Below are positions 24,192 through 33,798 of a DNA stretch of 64,000 nucleotides, piece after piece; within the stretch, counting starts at the first letter, position 1; each line of letters begins with the position of its first letter. Source of the DNA: JBKHYJ01 sp046565505 (GTDB taxonomy: Bacteria; Acidobacteriota; Blastocatellia; UBA7656); the NCBI GenBank assembly GCA_046565505.1, contig JBKHYJ010000074.1, positions 246,902 through 310,901 of the forward strand, given 5' to 3'. Under the pieces are notes generated by a model, which saw only the letters and a program-made list of their open reading frames with translations, was not told the DNA's origin and made no database searches. A program made the position numbers and the translations under genes.

Positions 24192-24620
24192 CCGGCTCCA
24201 ATCCACCGAGGGCTTTTGAGTTTTCAAGGCGGCCCCATACCAACCGGCCGCCGAATCCGCGGGCGATTGCAGCGGAGCCTGGCCGCCAGCAGGCGCTCAC
24301 ACCTCACGCCCCGGCCGTGTCATACCTCCGCCGGGCCATTTCCCACCCGCCGCCCCGTCGCGGTCGCGAGCGCGAATCGCCCGGCGCCAGAGACTGCGGC
24401 TTGACACTGAAAGACTATGCCTATAAAAATGCGGAGGCCCAACCTTGAAAACCATGTTTTGATCGCGCCAGGCGCTACGCTCCGGGGGTTGGTATGACCT
24501 GCGCCATTTCGTTTCTCTCATCGGGCAGCGCCGGCCGGCGGCTGCGATAAGGTCTCCGCCCGCCAGTGACATGAGCATGCCTGGGAGGGTTAGGGCCGGG
24601 GCGCATAGGAGGGTTTAAGT
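24192..24620 (+). promoter_or_regulatory. 429-bp intergenic region with one sigma-70-like promoter
   Basis: No gene is supported here. TTGACA (24401-24406) and TATAAA (24422-24427) are separated by 15 nt, which is short but otherwise near consensus. They would give a leader of about 185 nt for the patatin gene. The TTGACACTGA string recurs at the nuo promoter (39711). The rest is GC-rich with no convincing structure. Confidence 0.5.
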
Positions 24621-27293
24621 ATGAGCACACAGGGGGCTGATTACGTGAGCAGGGCGAAAGAGATTCTCAGGGGGGCGCACGCCACGCCGTCAGAAATACT
24701 CCCGCTAGCGAAATCGCTTCTGGCCCGTAGGCAATTCGGCTACGCGAGGCGGGTCCTTGCCATCGCGCGGAAGAACCCGCGGGCGAATGACGTGGCCGGG
24801 CAGGCTGTCAAGCTCGCTCAGCAACATGCCCTCGCCACTTACAAAGACCCTGACCTGCCCGTCAATTCGCGGCTCGACCGCGCCCTGGAGATTCTCAATG
24901 ATTTCGAGGACCTCAGGGCGACAAAGAACCAGGAGTCTTTGGGCATAGCGGGCTCCGTGCTGAAGAGGAAATGGGAGGTCGATAGCCAGAAGCAATACCT
25001 CGAACGCTCGCTCGCCTTCTACCTTCGCGGCTACGAGCTCGGCATAAAATCCGATGGCGGATACACCGCGATCAACGCCGCCTTCGTGCTAGACCTGCTG
25101 GCGTATCAGGAGGAAATGGAGGCCGCGCAGGCGGGCGACACTTCAAAGATAGCCGGGGAGCGGCGGGCGCGCGCGAAGCAAATCCGCGAGGCCATAGTTG
25201 AAGCGCTCACGGACAGCCCTGTAGGCGGCGCGGGAGGCGCGCAGCCGCGGCAGCCGAAGCAGCAAGGCGCGGACGATTACTGGTCCCTCGCCACAATCGC
25301 CGAGGCTTACTTCGGGCTCGGCCGTTATGAAGACGCGACCCCCTTTTTGGCCAGGGCGGCGGACGTGGCGGTCCCCATATGGCAGCGCGAGACTTCCGCG
25401 CGACAACTCGCCAGGCTCGCGATGATCTCGGAAAACTACAGGTCCTCAGCCGAAATGGAATCGTCCGCGGCCTGGAGGGCGCTGGTCGTCTTTCTGAAAG
25501 GCAACGTGGCCGGCGTCCGCACCGCCTTTTTGGGCAAAGTGGGCCTCGCGCTATCGGGCGGGGGCTTCCGCGCCTCGCTCTTCCACATAGGCGTCCTCGC
25601 CAAGCTCGCGGAGCTGGACATGCTCCGCCATGTGGAGGTCTTGTCCTGCGTGTCGGGCGGCTCGATAATCGGCGCCCACTATTACCTCGAAGTCCGAAAC
25701 CTCCTCGAAGAGAAGGGCGACGGCGAGATCGAGCGCGAGGATTACGTGCGGATAGTGAGCCGCATCGAAGAGGACTTTTTGAAGGGCGTTCAGAGGAACA
25801 TACGCACGCGGGTCGCGGGCCACCTGCCCACGAACATCAAGATGATCTTCAAGCCTTCTTACTCCCGCACCCTGCGGGTCGGCGAGCTGTACGAGAGCGA
25901 GATATTCTCAAGAGTTAAGGACAGCGGCGGCGGCGAGCCCCGCTGGCTGAACGACCTGTTCGTGAAACCGAAGGGCGAGGACGAAGACTTCAGGCCCAAG
26001 CTCGACAACTGGCAGCGCAGCGCCAAAGTGCCCATATTAATCCTCAACGCGACGCCGCTCAACACGGGCCACAACTGGCAGTTCACCGCGAGTTGGATGG
26101 GCGAGCCCCCCGCCAACAGGGACAACGAGGTTGATGGCAATTATCGCTTCCGCCGCCTGTACTACTCCGACGCGCCCGAGGGGCGTCGCAAGGTGAGGCT
26201 GGGGCACGCGGTGGCCGCCTCGTCTTGCGTGCCGGGGCTGTTCGAGCCGATAGCCCTGGACAGCGTCTACAGCAACAAGGTCGTGCGCCTCGTGGACGGT
26301 GGCGTTCATGATAATCAAGGAGTCGCGGCGCTGCTCGACCAGGACTGCACGGTGCTGCTCGTGAGCGACGCCAGCGGCCAGATGAACACGATTGACGACC
26401 CGACTCAGGGATTGCTCAGCGTGCCGCTGCGGTCGAACAGCATTTTGATGTCGCGCGTGCGCGAAGCGCAGTACCTCGACCTGGTCGCGCGCCGCCGGTC
26501 GCTGTTGCTGCGGGGCGTCATGTTCATACATTTGAAGAAGGGGATTCAGTCGCCGCCCGTCGACTGGGTGGACTGCGACGACCCTTACGACCGGAGCGAA
26601 GGCGAGGAGTTCTACGACGACAGTCTGGACGCCGGCAGGCTGCCACTTACCCCTTACGGGATATTGAAGAAAGTCCAACTGAGGCTGTCGGCCGTTCGCA
26701 CGGACCTGGACTCGTTCTCCGACGTGGAGGCGTTCGCCCTTATGACTAGCGGGTACCGCATGACGGAACATGAATTCGAGCGATGCATTGAAGGGTTCGC
26801 CGTCCCAAAAGGGAAACATGAATCATGGCGCTTTCTGGCGGTCGAGAAGCCGATGAAGCAGGTCGGCGGCTGCGAAAAGGAGCACAAGAATCTGGTAAAG
26901 CTCCTTGAAGTCGGGAGAAGCTCCGCGTTCAAGATATGGAAAATCTCGACGGCGCTTCATTACGCCTCGTATGCCGTAGCGCTGGCGGTCCTGGCGGCGC
27001 TCATCTGGTTATGCTGGCATTTCTGGCACGAGCCCTTACCTTCGCTCACGTTGGGGATGCTCCTGATACCGGTCCTGGTGATAGGCGTGGTGGCACTGGT
27101 CGGGAAAATAATGACGCGGGCGGGGCGATTCCAGGAGACTCTGGTCAGGGTATCTATGGGGCTGGCGCTCGCGTCGGTGGGCTGGCTGGCGGCGGCGATT
27201 CACTTGCATATATTCGACAGGTGGTTTCTATCTCGCGGGAGGGTCGTCGTCCCCGCCGAAGGACGGGCCGCGGTACGCGCGGCGGGGGAATGA
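24621..27293 (+). CDS. Patatin-like phospholipase with N-terminal TPR-like and C-terminal membrane regions
   Basis: Patatins are Ser-Asp lipid acyl hydrolases. The 890-residue protein has a helical N-terminal region (about 1-300) that resembles TRAF-binding/TPR-type modules (QFGYARRVLAIARKNP and YFGLGRYEDATPFLARA). The patatin domain follows: oxyanion loop SGGGFRAS near 313, nucleophile elbow SCVSGGS near 344 and catalytic Asp in VDGGVHDNQG near 560. Three hydrophobic segments close the protein (about 775-870). An AGGAGGG ribosome site lies 8 nt upstream. It is a monocistronic-looking gene between a promoter and a strong hairpin. Bacterial patatins can be secreted toxins, lipid remodelers or defence effectors; nothing adjacent supports a defence role. 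Confidence 0.88.
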   Translation: MSTQGADYVSRAKEILRGAHATPSEILPLAKSLLARRQFGYARRVLAIARKNPRANDVAGQAVKLAQQHALATYKDPDLPVNSRLDRALEILNDFEDLRATKNQESLGIAGSVLKRKWEVDSQKQYLERSLAFYLRGYELGIKSDGGYTAINAAFVLDLLAYQEEMEAAQAGDTSKIAGERRARAKQIREAIVEALTDSPVGGAGGAQPRQPKQQGADDYWSLATIAEAYFGLGRYEDATPFLARAADVAVPIWQRETSARQLARLAMISENYRSSAEMESSAAWRALVVFLKGNVAGVRTAFLGKVGLALSGGGFRASLFHIGVLAKLAELDMLRHVEVLSCVSGGSIIGAHYYLEVRNLLEEKGDGEIEREDYVRIVSRIEEDFLKGVQRNIRTRVAGHLPTNIKMIFKPSYSRTLRVGELYESEIFSRVKDSGGGEPRWLNDLFVKPKGEDEDFRPKLDNWQRSAKVPILILNATPLNTGHNWQFTASWMGEPPANRDNEVDGNYRFRRLYYSDAPEGRRKVRLGHAVAASSCVPGLFEPIALDSVYSNKVVRLVDGGVHDNQGVAALLDQDCTVLLVSDASGQMNTIDDPTQGLLSVPLRSNSILMSRVREAQYLDLVARRRSLLLRGVMFIHLKKGIQSPPVDWVDCDDPYDRSEGEEFYDDSLDAGRLPLTPYGILKKVQLRLSAVRTDLDSFSDVEAFALMTSGYRMTEHEFERCIEGFAVPKGKHESWRFLAVEKPMKQVGGCEKEHKNLVKLLEVGRSSAFKIWKISTALHYASYAVALAVLAALIWLCWHFWHEPLPSLTLGMLLIPVLVIGVVALVGKIMTRAGRFQETLVRVSMGLALASVGWLAAAIHLHIFDRWFLSRGRVVVPAEGRAAVRAAGE

Positions 27294-27363
27294 AATCGGG
27301 CGGGTGACAACCGCGCCTTTCAAAACTTGAGCACAGTTGTCGCCCGCCCGATTACAAAAAGAG
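27294..27363. terminator. 18-bp near-perfect hairpin between convergent genes
   Basis: 27294-27311 pairs with 27346-27363 over 18 positions with one T-G wobble, around a 34-nt loop; an ATTACAAAAAGAG stretch follows. It begins right after the patatin stop and ends 15 nt from the mltD stop, so it is a likely two-way terminator. Confidence 0.75.
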
Positions 27364-27378
27364 ATTGGAGGTGAACCG

Positions 27379-29016
27379 CTAACGGCGGCGACGCGACGAG
27401 CGGCTGCGCGAAGAGATTCTTGATTCTCGGCCGCGCGGCGAAATGCTGCGCCCTTTATCCCGGCCCGCGCGGCGCGAGCGAATGACGGGCTCTTCCCTAT
27501 AACGGCCGACCGCTCCGCGCGACCGCGCGACCCGCGCGCGATTATCTTTGCCGGCGCGAACGGTCTGCGGTATGCGGACCGTCTGGCCCTTGCGCAACTC
27601 GCCGCGCGAAGACATCCCGTTGATCTTAGCGATTTCCTTGACAGACACCCCATACCTTCTCGCCAGCGCCGCCATCGTATCGCCGCGCCTGACCTGATAT
27701 GACGCAACCTGTGTGCGGTAAGAGGGCCTGTAGGTCGAAGCGACTTCTTCGGCCGGCACGATGACCTTGCGGACCCGCTGGTCGTCGGGGAGGTCCGCGT
27801 AGGCGACCTCGAACTGCTTCTTCATCCCCTTCGGCAGCTTGATAGTGTAGCGTTGCGCGGCCGGTGAGGCCCCGCGCCGCAGTTCCGGGTTGAGGTCCTG
27901 TACGACTTCAAAAGGGATGTTCAGAAGGTCAGCGACCACTTTGAGGTCGGTCTGTGCGGGCAGCTCGAACGTGTCGTAGTTCAGCGGCGGGTCGGGCTTC
28001 ACGTCGAATCCATACCGCTTCTGGTTCTTGCTGATGATGATGATTGACAGAATTATCGGGACGTAATTGCGCGTCTCTTGCGGGAGAAGTCCGCGCTTGT
28101 ACAACTCCCAGAAATCCGCGTAGCCGCATTTCGCTATGGCCCCGTCCACGCGGTTCTCGCCCGAGTTGTAGGCTGCCATCGCGAGCAGCCAGTCGCCGGC
28201 GAAGTGGTCGTGCAGCCAGCGCAGGTATCGCGCCGCCGCGCGCGTCGCCTTTTCCGGGTGGGAGCGGTCATCAACCCAGGCCGTCTGCGCGAGCCCGTAC
28301 CGGGTGCCGGTCGAGGGGATGAACTGCCAGATGCCTTTGGCGGCCGCGCGCGAAAGCGCGTTCGGCTTCCAGACTGATTCGGCCTGCGCGAGCCATATGA
28401 GGTCGAGCGGCACGCGCTCCTCTTTGAAGATCCTCTCTGCCATCTGGCGGTAGCGCCCGGACCGCTGGAGCCCCACGACCATAGTCGAATGGCCGCGCCC
28501 CGAGACGAAGAAATTCATGAATTGAAAGACCGGAGGCGCGACTGAAAAATCAAAATCATAGCGGCCGAGAATCTTAATCCCATCGGGCGTCACCGTCGCC
28601 AGCTCTTCGTCTTTGATGTCGGAAATCTCGTCGAGCACGGATGGCTCGACCGCTTCCCTGCGCTCCTCGAAATCGTGCTTGTCGCCGGGCTGAGCCTCGT
28701 ACTTGTGTATTCGCTCTAGCAGCTCCCTGTAGTACGCCTCAAGCTTGGCGTCCTCCCGCAGGTTGATGCCGGACTGGAGGACCACATCTACCGCCTGGTC
28801 GAACATCTTGCGCGCGATGTCGGGAAGCCCTTTGGCCTGCGCCTGCTCGCCGTCGCGGACCAGGGCCTCCGCGCGGTCTATTATTGACTGGCTTGTCACG
28901 GGAGGGGCTTGCTGATTCGACTGGCCCAGGGCTCGGCCCGGCATGAGGGCCGCGGTGAGCAAGAATGAAAGGAGCAATACCACTACACTACGACCCGCTT
29001 TTCTGGCTAGCCTCAT
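27379..29016 (-). CDS. mltD: Membrane-bound lytic transglycosylase D-like with LysM repeats
   Basis: The 545-residue enzyme would cleave peptidoglycan glycan strands. After a signal peptide (RSVVVLLLSFLLTAALMPG) and a helical region, the SLT domain (about 190-320) carries the catalytic Glu in LIWLAQAESVWKP, then GIWQFIPSTGTRYGL and MAAYNSGENRV. A LysM-like segment follows near 340-400, and a clear LysM (YQVRRGDTMAALARRYGVS...VRIP) near 440-490. The last 50 residues are very basic and Arg/Ser-rich, unusual for MltD and perhaps anionic-polymer binding. ATG 29016 is preferred because GGAGAGGG lies about 11 nt ahead; an in-frame ATG at 29037 is the alternative. Confidence 0.9.
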   Translation of the reverse strand: MRLARKAGRSVVVLLLSFLLTAALMPGRALGQSNQQAPPVTSQSIIDRAEALVRDGEQAQAKGLPDIARKMFDQAVDVVLQSGINLREDAKLEAYYRELLERIHKYEAQPGDKHDFEERREAVEPSVLDEISDIKDEELATVTPDGIKILGRYDFDFSVAPPVFQFMNFFVSGRGHSTMVVGLQRSGRYRQMAERIFKEERVPLDLIWLAQAESVWKPNALSRAAAKGIWQFIPSTGTRYGLAQTAWVDDRSHPEKATRAAARYLRWLHDHFAGDWLLAMAAYNSGENRVDGAIAKCGYADFWELYKRGLLPQETRNYVPIILSIIIISKNQKRYGFDVKPDPPLNYDTFELPAQTDLKVVADLLNIPFEVVQDLNPELRRGASPAAQRYTIKLPKGMKKQFEVAYADLPDDQRVRKVIVPAEEVASTYRPSYRTQVASYQVRRGDTMAALARRYGVSVKEIAKINGMSSRGELRKGQTVRIPQTVRAGKDNRARVARSRGAVGRYREEPVIRSRRAGRDKGRSISPRGRESRISSRSRSSRRRR

Positions 29017-29158
29017 CTTTAAGTTTTCCCTCTCCATTTAATAATTGTTTTCCGCAGACGGTGCGACTTAAATGACCTGGAAAAGCGCCACTGTTCTTGA
29101 GGGGCTTACAAGTCGCAATCCCGGCGGATCATTTCCCGCGACCCTTCCGAGTGGGCTC

Positions 29159-29188
29159 GTTATATCACGCCAAAATTATGAGAGTCAA
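29159..29188 (-). promoter_or_regulatory. Sigma-70-like promoter for mltD in a 320-bp gap
   Basis: On the minus strand, TTGACT (29188-29183) and TATAAC (29164-29159) are 18 nt apart in an AT-rich patch, giving a leader of about 130 nt. The rest of the gap (29038-29357) holds no gene that I can support. Confidence 0.6.
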
Positions 29189-29357
29189 TAATATGCGGGC
29201 ACTGCAATAAATTTGAAAGATTTGATTTGGGCATGCCCCGGCCCGGAAAATGGGAAAGCTCCGCGCGGTCGAGAAGGTCCGCTGGCCGAACGGAAGTTAA
29301 GACGCGCTCATCGCGCGGCCTGCGTCGCTTCACCTTCCCGGCGCGCGCGTGCTGCGT

Positions 29358-31724
29358 TCAGGCTAGCGCCGTCTTTAGCACCTGGCGGACGGATTCGACG
29401 AAGACGAAATCGATCTCCTTCAGCAGTTCTTTAGGCACTTCTTCGAGGTCACGCCGGTTAGGTTGAGGGAGTATGATTGTGTTGACGCGGGCGCGGCGCG
29501 CGGCGAGAACTTTCTCCTTAATGCCCCCGACGGGAAGCACGTTCCCGCGCAAAGTGATCTCGCCGGTCATCGCCACCGAACGCTTGACGGGCTTGCCGGA
29601 AAGGGCTGAGACCATCGCCGCCGCGAGCGTTACGCCGGCCGACGGGCCGTCCTTAGGGATGGCGCCCTCCGGCACGTGTATATGAACGTCGTACTTGTTG
29701 AACTTTTCGGGGTCTATCCCTATCTCGTCCGCCCGCGCCTTCGCCCAGGAGAACGCGGCCTGGGCCGACTCTTTCATAACGTCGCCCAACTGCCCCGTGA
29801 GTAACAACGTCCCCTTGCCCGCCGTGAGCAAGGCTTCGATAAACAGCACGTCGCCGCCCGCGGGGGTCCAGGCCAAGCCGGTGGCGACCCCTATCTGGTC
29901 CTTCTTCAGCACCTCGTCGGGGTGGACATGCGGGATGCCCAGGAACTCCTGAAGGTTGTTGACCGTCACGCGCACCACCGCGTCGCTGCCCTCGGCGACC
30001 CGGCGCGCGACCTTGCGGCAGACGGCGGCTATCTCGCGCTCGAACTGTCTCAGGCCGGACTCATGCGTGTATTGAAGAATTATGCCCTTGAGCGCGGAGC
30101 GGCTGATCGCGAGGTGGCGCGCGGTTATGCCATGCGCCTCCATCTGCTTGGGTATTATGTGCCGCCGCGCGATCTCCGCCTTCTCCTCCTCCGTGTAGCC
30201 GGCCAGGCGTATGACCTCCATCCTGTCGCGCAGCGCCGGCTGAACCGTGTCGAGCATGTTCGCCGTCGTCATGAACATGACGTTCGAGAGGTCGAAGGGC
30301 ACGCCCAGGTAGTTATCCCGGAATGAAAAATTCTGCTCGGGGTCGAGCACTTCGAGCAGCGCCGAGGACGGGTCTCCCCGGAAGTCCGCGCCGACCTTGT
30401 CGATCTCGTCGAGCATGATGAGCGGGTTATTCGTGCCCGCCTGTTGGATGGACTGAATTATGCGGCCGGGCATCGCGCCTATGTAAGTGCGCCTGTGGCC
30501 CCGGATCTCGGCTTCGTCGTGCAGGCCGCCGAGGCTGAGCCGCTGGAACTTCCGGTTGAGCGCGCGGGCGATCGAACGCCCGAGGCTCGTCTTCCCGACG
30601 CCTGGCGGCCCGACCAGGCAGAGTATCTGGCCGCGCACCTTCTCTTTCAGCTTGCGGACGGCGAGCGACTCTATGATGCGCTCCTTCACCTTCTCAAGCC
30701 CGTAGTGGTCCTCGTCTAGTATGGTCTGCGCGCGCTTGAGGTCGAGGTTCTCTTCGCTGGCCTTCGACCACGGCAGGCTCACCATAACGTCCAGGTAGTT
30801 GCGGAGCGTCGCCGCCTCCGCCGCGTCCGGGTGCATGCGCTCAAGCTTTTTGATCTGGCGGTCAACCTCCTCCTCGACGGGCTCCGGCATCGCGGCCAGT
30901 ATCATCTTGTCGCGATACATCTGTATTTCTTCGGCCAGCTCGTTGCCCTCGCCGAGTTCCGTCTGAATCGCCTTGAGCTGCTGGCGCAGGTAGAACTCGC
31001 GCTGCGTGCGGTCGATCTCGCCCTTAGCCTGCGTGTTGATCTCCTGCTGGACGAGCAGCACGTTTATCTCCCTGGCGAGAAGCTCGTTCACGCGGCGGAG
31101 CCGGTCGGCGGGGTTGAGCTTTTCGAGCACGCTCTGCGCGTCGGCCACTTTCAATTCGAGGTTGGAGGCGGCAACGTCCGCGAGCCGGCCGGGGTCTTCG
31201 AGGTTGGCTACGATCGCCATCACTTCCGATGAAATGTTCTTGCCCAGCGTGATCGCGCGCTCCAGCGACGCGCGCACGTTGCGTATGAGCGCCTCAAGCT
31301 CAAGCTCGTCGGCGTCTGGCTCGCTGTCCGTGAGCGGCTCTATGTGCGCCACAAGGTGAGGGAGCCCCTCGTCGAAACGGCTCACGCGCGCGCGCGAAAG
31401 CCCTTGAACCAGGATGCGTATGCGGCCGTCCGGCATCTTCAACATACGCATGATGGCCGCGGCTGTGCCATAGTTGTAGAGGTCGGGGCCGACAGGCTCT
31501 TCCTTCTCCAGGTCGCGCTGCGCGACCAGCATTATCATCCGGTTCTCCGCCAGCGCCTGGTCCACGGCGCGTATTGACCGCTCGCGCTGCACGAAGAGGG
31601 GTACGATCATGTAAGGGAAAATAACTATGTCCCTGAGCGGCAGCACCGGCAGCGAGTCGGGGAGCTTCAACTGCTCGTCGGTCTGTTCGATCTGTACTTC
31701 TTCTGTCTCTATCAATGATGACAT
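29358..31724 (-). CDS. lon: ATP-dependent protease Lon
   Basis: Lon degrades misfolded and regulatory proteins in the cytoplasm. The 788-residue protein has the N-terminal substrate domain (LPVLPLRDIVIFPYMIVPLFV) and an AAA+ module with Walker A GPPGVGKTSLG and Walker B PLIMLDEIDKVG. The protease domain has the catalytic Ser in KDGPSAGVTLA and the catalytic Lys in GGIKEKVLAARR. All key residues are present and the length is that of LonA. It lies 135 bp downstream of nrdR on the same strand and has its own promoter candidate. The C terminus is normal. Confidence 0.97.
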   Translation of the reverse strand: MSSLIETEEVQIEQTDEQLKLPDSLPVLPLRDIVIFPYMIVPLFVQRERSIRAVDQALAENRMIMLVAQRDLEKEEPVGPDLYNYGTAAAIMRMLKMPDGRIRILVQGLSRARVSRFDEGLPHLVAHIEPLTDSEPDADELELEALIRNVRASLERAITLGKNISSEVMAIVANLEDPGRLADVAASNLELKVADAQSVLEKLNPADRLRRVNELLAREINVLLVQQEINTQAKGEIDRTQREFYLRQQLKAIQTELGEGNELAEEIQMYRDKMILAAMPEPVEEEVDRQIKKLERMHPDAAEAATLRNYLDVMVSLPWSKASEENLDLKRAQTILDEDHYGLEKVKERIIESLAVRKLKEKVRGQILCLVGPPGVGKTSLGRSIARALNRKFQRLSLGGLHDEAEIRGHRRTYIGAMPGRIIQSIQQAGTNNPLIMLDEIDKVGADFRGDPSSALLEVLDPEQNFSFRDNYLGVPFDLSNVMFMTTANMLDTVQPALRDRMEVIRLAGYTEEEKAEIARRHIIPKQMEAHGITARHLAISRSALKGIILQYTHESGLRQFEREIAAVCRKVARRVAEGSDAVVRVTVNNLQEFLGIPHVHPDEVLKKDQIGVATGLAWTPAGGDVLFIEALLTAGKGTLLLTGQLGDVMKESAQAAFSWAKARADEIGIDPEKFNKYDVHIHVPEGAIPKDGPSAGVTLAAAMVSALSGKPVKRSVAMTGEITLRGNVLPVGGIKEKVLAARRARVNTIILPQPNRRDLEEVPKELLKEIDFVFVESVRQVLKTALA

Positions 31725-31753
31725 AAGCGGGAGTCCTTTGTGCCTAAATATGA

Positions 31754-31782
31754 ATTGTAAGTGGCTGCCGGGGCAGTTACAA
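31754..31782 (-). promoter_or_regulatory. Sigma-70-like promoter for lon
   Basis: On the minus strand, TTGTAA (31782-31777) and TACAAT (31759-31754) are 17 nt apart, about 30 nt before the lon start. The two boxes are near mirror images of each other. Confidence 0.45.
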
Positions 31783-31859
31783 GCGTCAACAGCGGGGTGA
31801 TCGGTCTGTCTTCAGCGCATGCGGCGAGCTGTCCGTAGACTTCGGCGGGCGACTCGTAA

Positions 31860-32324
31860 TCACTTCACGCGGCCCGTGCGGACCAGTGAGCGAAGCTCGC
31901 TCATGAACTCAGATACGTCTTTGAAATCCAGGTAGACCGACGCGAAGCGGACGTAGGCGACCTTGTCGAGTTCCTTCAGCCGCCGCATGATCAGCTCGCC
32001 TATCTTTTCAGTCGAGCGCTCGCGCTCGCGCGACTCCTGCACGTACTTCTCGACGGAGTTGACCAGGCTCTCGATCTTGCTCATGGGGATGGGGCGCTTC
32101 TCGCATGCCTTCAGGACGCCGCTCAGGATTTTCTCGCGGGAGAAAGGCTCGCGCGTCCCGTCCTTCTTCACGACCATGTAGGGTATTTCGTCTATGCGCT
32201 CGTAGCTGGTGAAGCGCCGTTCACATTTCAAGCACTCGCGCCGGCGGCGTATCACATCGCCCTCGCGGCTCTCGCGCGAATCAACCACCTTGTCTTCCAT
32301 GTGCGCGCAAAAAGGACATTTCAT
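31860..32324 (-). CDS. nrdR: Transcriptional repressor NrdR
   Basis: NrdR senses ATP/dATP and represses ribonucleotide reductase genes. From ATG 32324 the protein is 154 residues, the normal length. The N-terminal zinc ribbon is MKCPFCAHMEDKVVDS with the second pair in RECLKCERRF. The ATP-cone follows (MVVKKDGTREPFSREKILSGVLKACEKRPI). The end VYLDFKDVSEFMSELRSL is typical. The frame is open upstream to 32408, but that part matches nothing and would overlap the flippase-like gene. No nrd gene or NrdR box was noticed in the window. Confidence 0.96.
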   Translation of the reverse strand: MKCPFCAHMEDKVVDSRESREGDVIRRRRECLKCERRFTSYERIDEIPYMVVKKDGTREPFSREKILSGVLKACEKRPIPMSKIESLVNSVEKYVQESRERERSTEKIGELIMRRLKELDKVAYVRFASVYLDFKDVSEFMSELRSLVRTGRVK

Positions 32325-32404
32325 AATTTTCTCTCGCCTGTCAGAACTGTTGATGAGCGCGGCGCGGGGCGGCAGTCGCGCGGGAGGGCCGTCACCGGCC
32401 CCGC

Positions 32405-33517
32405 TCACCGCCCCCGGATAGCCACGGCGCTCTCTTCCTGCTGACCCTGCTCCATTTTCTGGCCGTCATTATCGGCCTGATCGACCTGCCGCTCGCCGAT
32501 GCGCCGGAGGCGGCCGAGCGAAAGCCCTTCCTTGAAGATATAAAACATCCCGAAAATGGTCGCGGGGGTGAATATGACGAGGTGCAGAATGATGGCCACG
32601 GAGGCGGCTTTATTATGAGCGCCGTTGTGCTCGACGCCGAGAAACGCGAGCGCCGCGGCCGTCGCGATGTGGAAGGGGCCGGTCGCTCCGCCCGGCGTGG
32701 GGACTACCGAGCCCAACATCGAAAGCCCCATCACGAAGACCGCGCCGGTAAACGGCACTACAGAGTAAGGTATGGCGAAGGCCCGCACGACCAGCAGGTG
32801 AGCAAGCGCGACCATCAGCCATAGTAACACCGTGTAAGACACCGTTATCGTCAACTCGCGGGCGTCGTGCAGCACCGCGAGCCCTTCCGATATGTGCCGC
32901 AGCAGGCTCAACAAGCCCTGGGAAGCCCTTCTCGGCAGCCGCCCGAGCCTCCGCTCGACGTAGGCCAGCACGGCGGCGCGGCGACTCCTGAAGACCGACA
33001 GCCCATAGATGCCGGCCCCCGCCGCCAGCAGCAAGACCCCCCCGCCGACCTTGATCCACCCGAACAGCCGCATCGCGTCCGCGTCTTCGTTCGTGTATTC
33101 AAAGAAGACCAGGTTCACGGCGAAGAAGGCCACTATCATCACCATGTCGAAGACGCGTTCGATCATCACGGTGGCGTAGCAGGCCGACGGGTGCACGCGC
33201 TCCTTGACGGAGAGCACCGCCGGCCTGACGATCATTTCCGCCGCGCGCCCCATAAGAAAGAGCGCCGTAAACCCTATCATCGTCGCGCGAAACAACGCGC
33301 CGAGCGGCGGCCGCGCCATCGGTTCGAGCAGCGCGCGCCACCTCAGCACGCGGACTACGTAAGTCCCGACCAGCAGGGCCACGGCGAGCCCGAGCTGCGC
33401 CCAGTTGGCATCGCGCACCTCGCTCCACACCTCGGGCCAGTTGAGCTTGTGCGCGAACCAGTAAGCGAACAGCGCGCCAGCGCCGAGACCAATAATAGTT
33501 TTAAGCCTGTTACTCAC
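32405..33517 (-). CDS. Polytopic flippase-like membrane protein (LPG synthase TM/UPF0104 family)
   Basis: The 370-residue protein has about eight hydrophobic segments and family motifs such as YVVRVLRWRALLEPM near 54-68, TALFLMGRAAEMIVRPAVL near 89-107, MIERVFDMVMIVAFF near 119-133 and the Pro/Gly-rich GSVVPTPGGATGPFH near 272-286. These belong to the lysylphosphatidylglycerol-synthase transmembrane region/AglD-like family, thought to move lipids or lipid-linked sugars. No synthase (GNAT-like) domain is attached. The C-terminal 40 residues are polar and Gln-rich. The start is GTG 33517 with GGAAG close ahead. nrdR follows in the same direction. Substrate is unknown. Confidence 0.82.
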   Translation of the reverse strand: MSNRLKTIIGLGAGALFAYWFAHKLNWPEVWSEVRDANWAQLGLAVALLVGTYVVRVLRWRALLEPMARPPLGALFRATMIGFTALFLMGRAAEMIVRPAVLSVKERVHPSACYATVMIERVFDMVMIVAFFAVNLVFFEYTNEDADAMRLFGWIKVGGGVLLLAAGAGIYGLSVFRSRRAAVLAYVERRLGRLPRRASQGLLSLLRHISEGLAVLHDARELTITVSYTVLLWLMVALAHLLVVRAFAIPYSVVPFTGAVFVMGLSMLGSVVPTPGGATGPFHIATAAALAFLGVEHNGAHNKAASVAIILHLVIFTPATIFGMFYIFKEGLSLGRLRRIGERQVDQADNDGQKMEQGQQEESAVAIRGR

Positions 33518-33523
33518 AACTTC

Positions 33524-33568
33524 CGGGGTTTCCTCATGCTATACTATTGCTGAAACCCCGAGCGCTCG
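33524..33568. repeat. Inverted repeats just upstream of the flippase-like gene
   Basis: CGGGGTTTC (33524-33532) and GAAACCCCG (33552-33560) are perfect inverted copies around a 19-nt AT-rich core, which contains TATAGC-like sequence on the minus strand. A second perfect palindrome, CGAGCGCTCG (33559-33568), abuts it. Placement 7 nt from the GTG start suggests an operator or 5'-leader hairpin. The remaining divergent gap to 33798 holds nothing else that I can support. Confidence 0.5.
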
Positions 33569-33798
33569 AATCGCCGGGGGTTCGCCTCAACTCGCGGGAT
33601 GCAGCCGCTAGGGACTGTATCGAGCGGGGATTCTAGCACAAAATCTAGGCTCTCCGCACGCCAATGTTCCGCCGCGGCCGGAAGCCAGGGGGCGGGGCGC
33701 CGACGAAACATTTTACGTCACCATCTCGTTTAGCGAGTTTGGAAGACTTCAGAAGGTAAGAGTTGAAGCTAGGCGAGTAGCTTGCGAGAAGGCGACAG

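Noticed and set aside
24621..27293. Patatin gene as part of an anti-phage (CBASS-like) system
   Set aside because: No cyclase, ubiquitin-like or other defence gene lies next to it and the N-terminal part does not look like a nucleotide sensor; the evidence is too thin.
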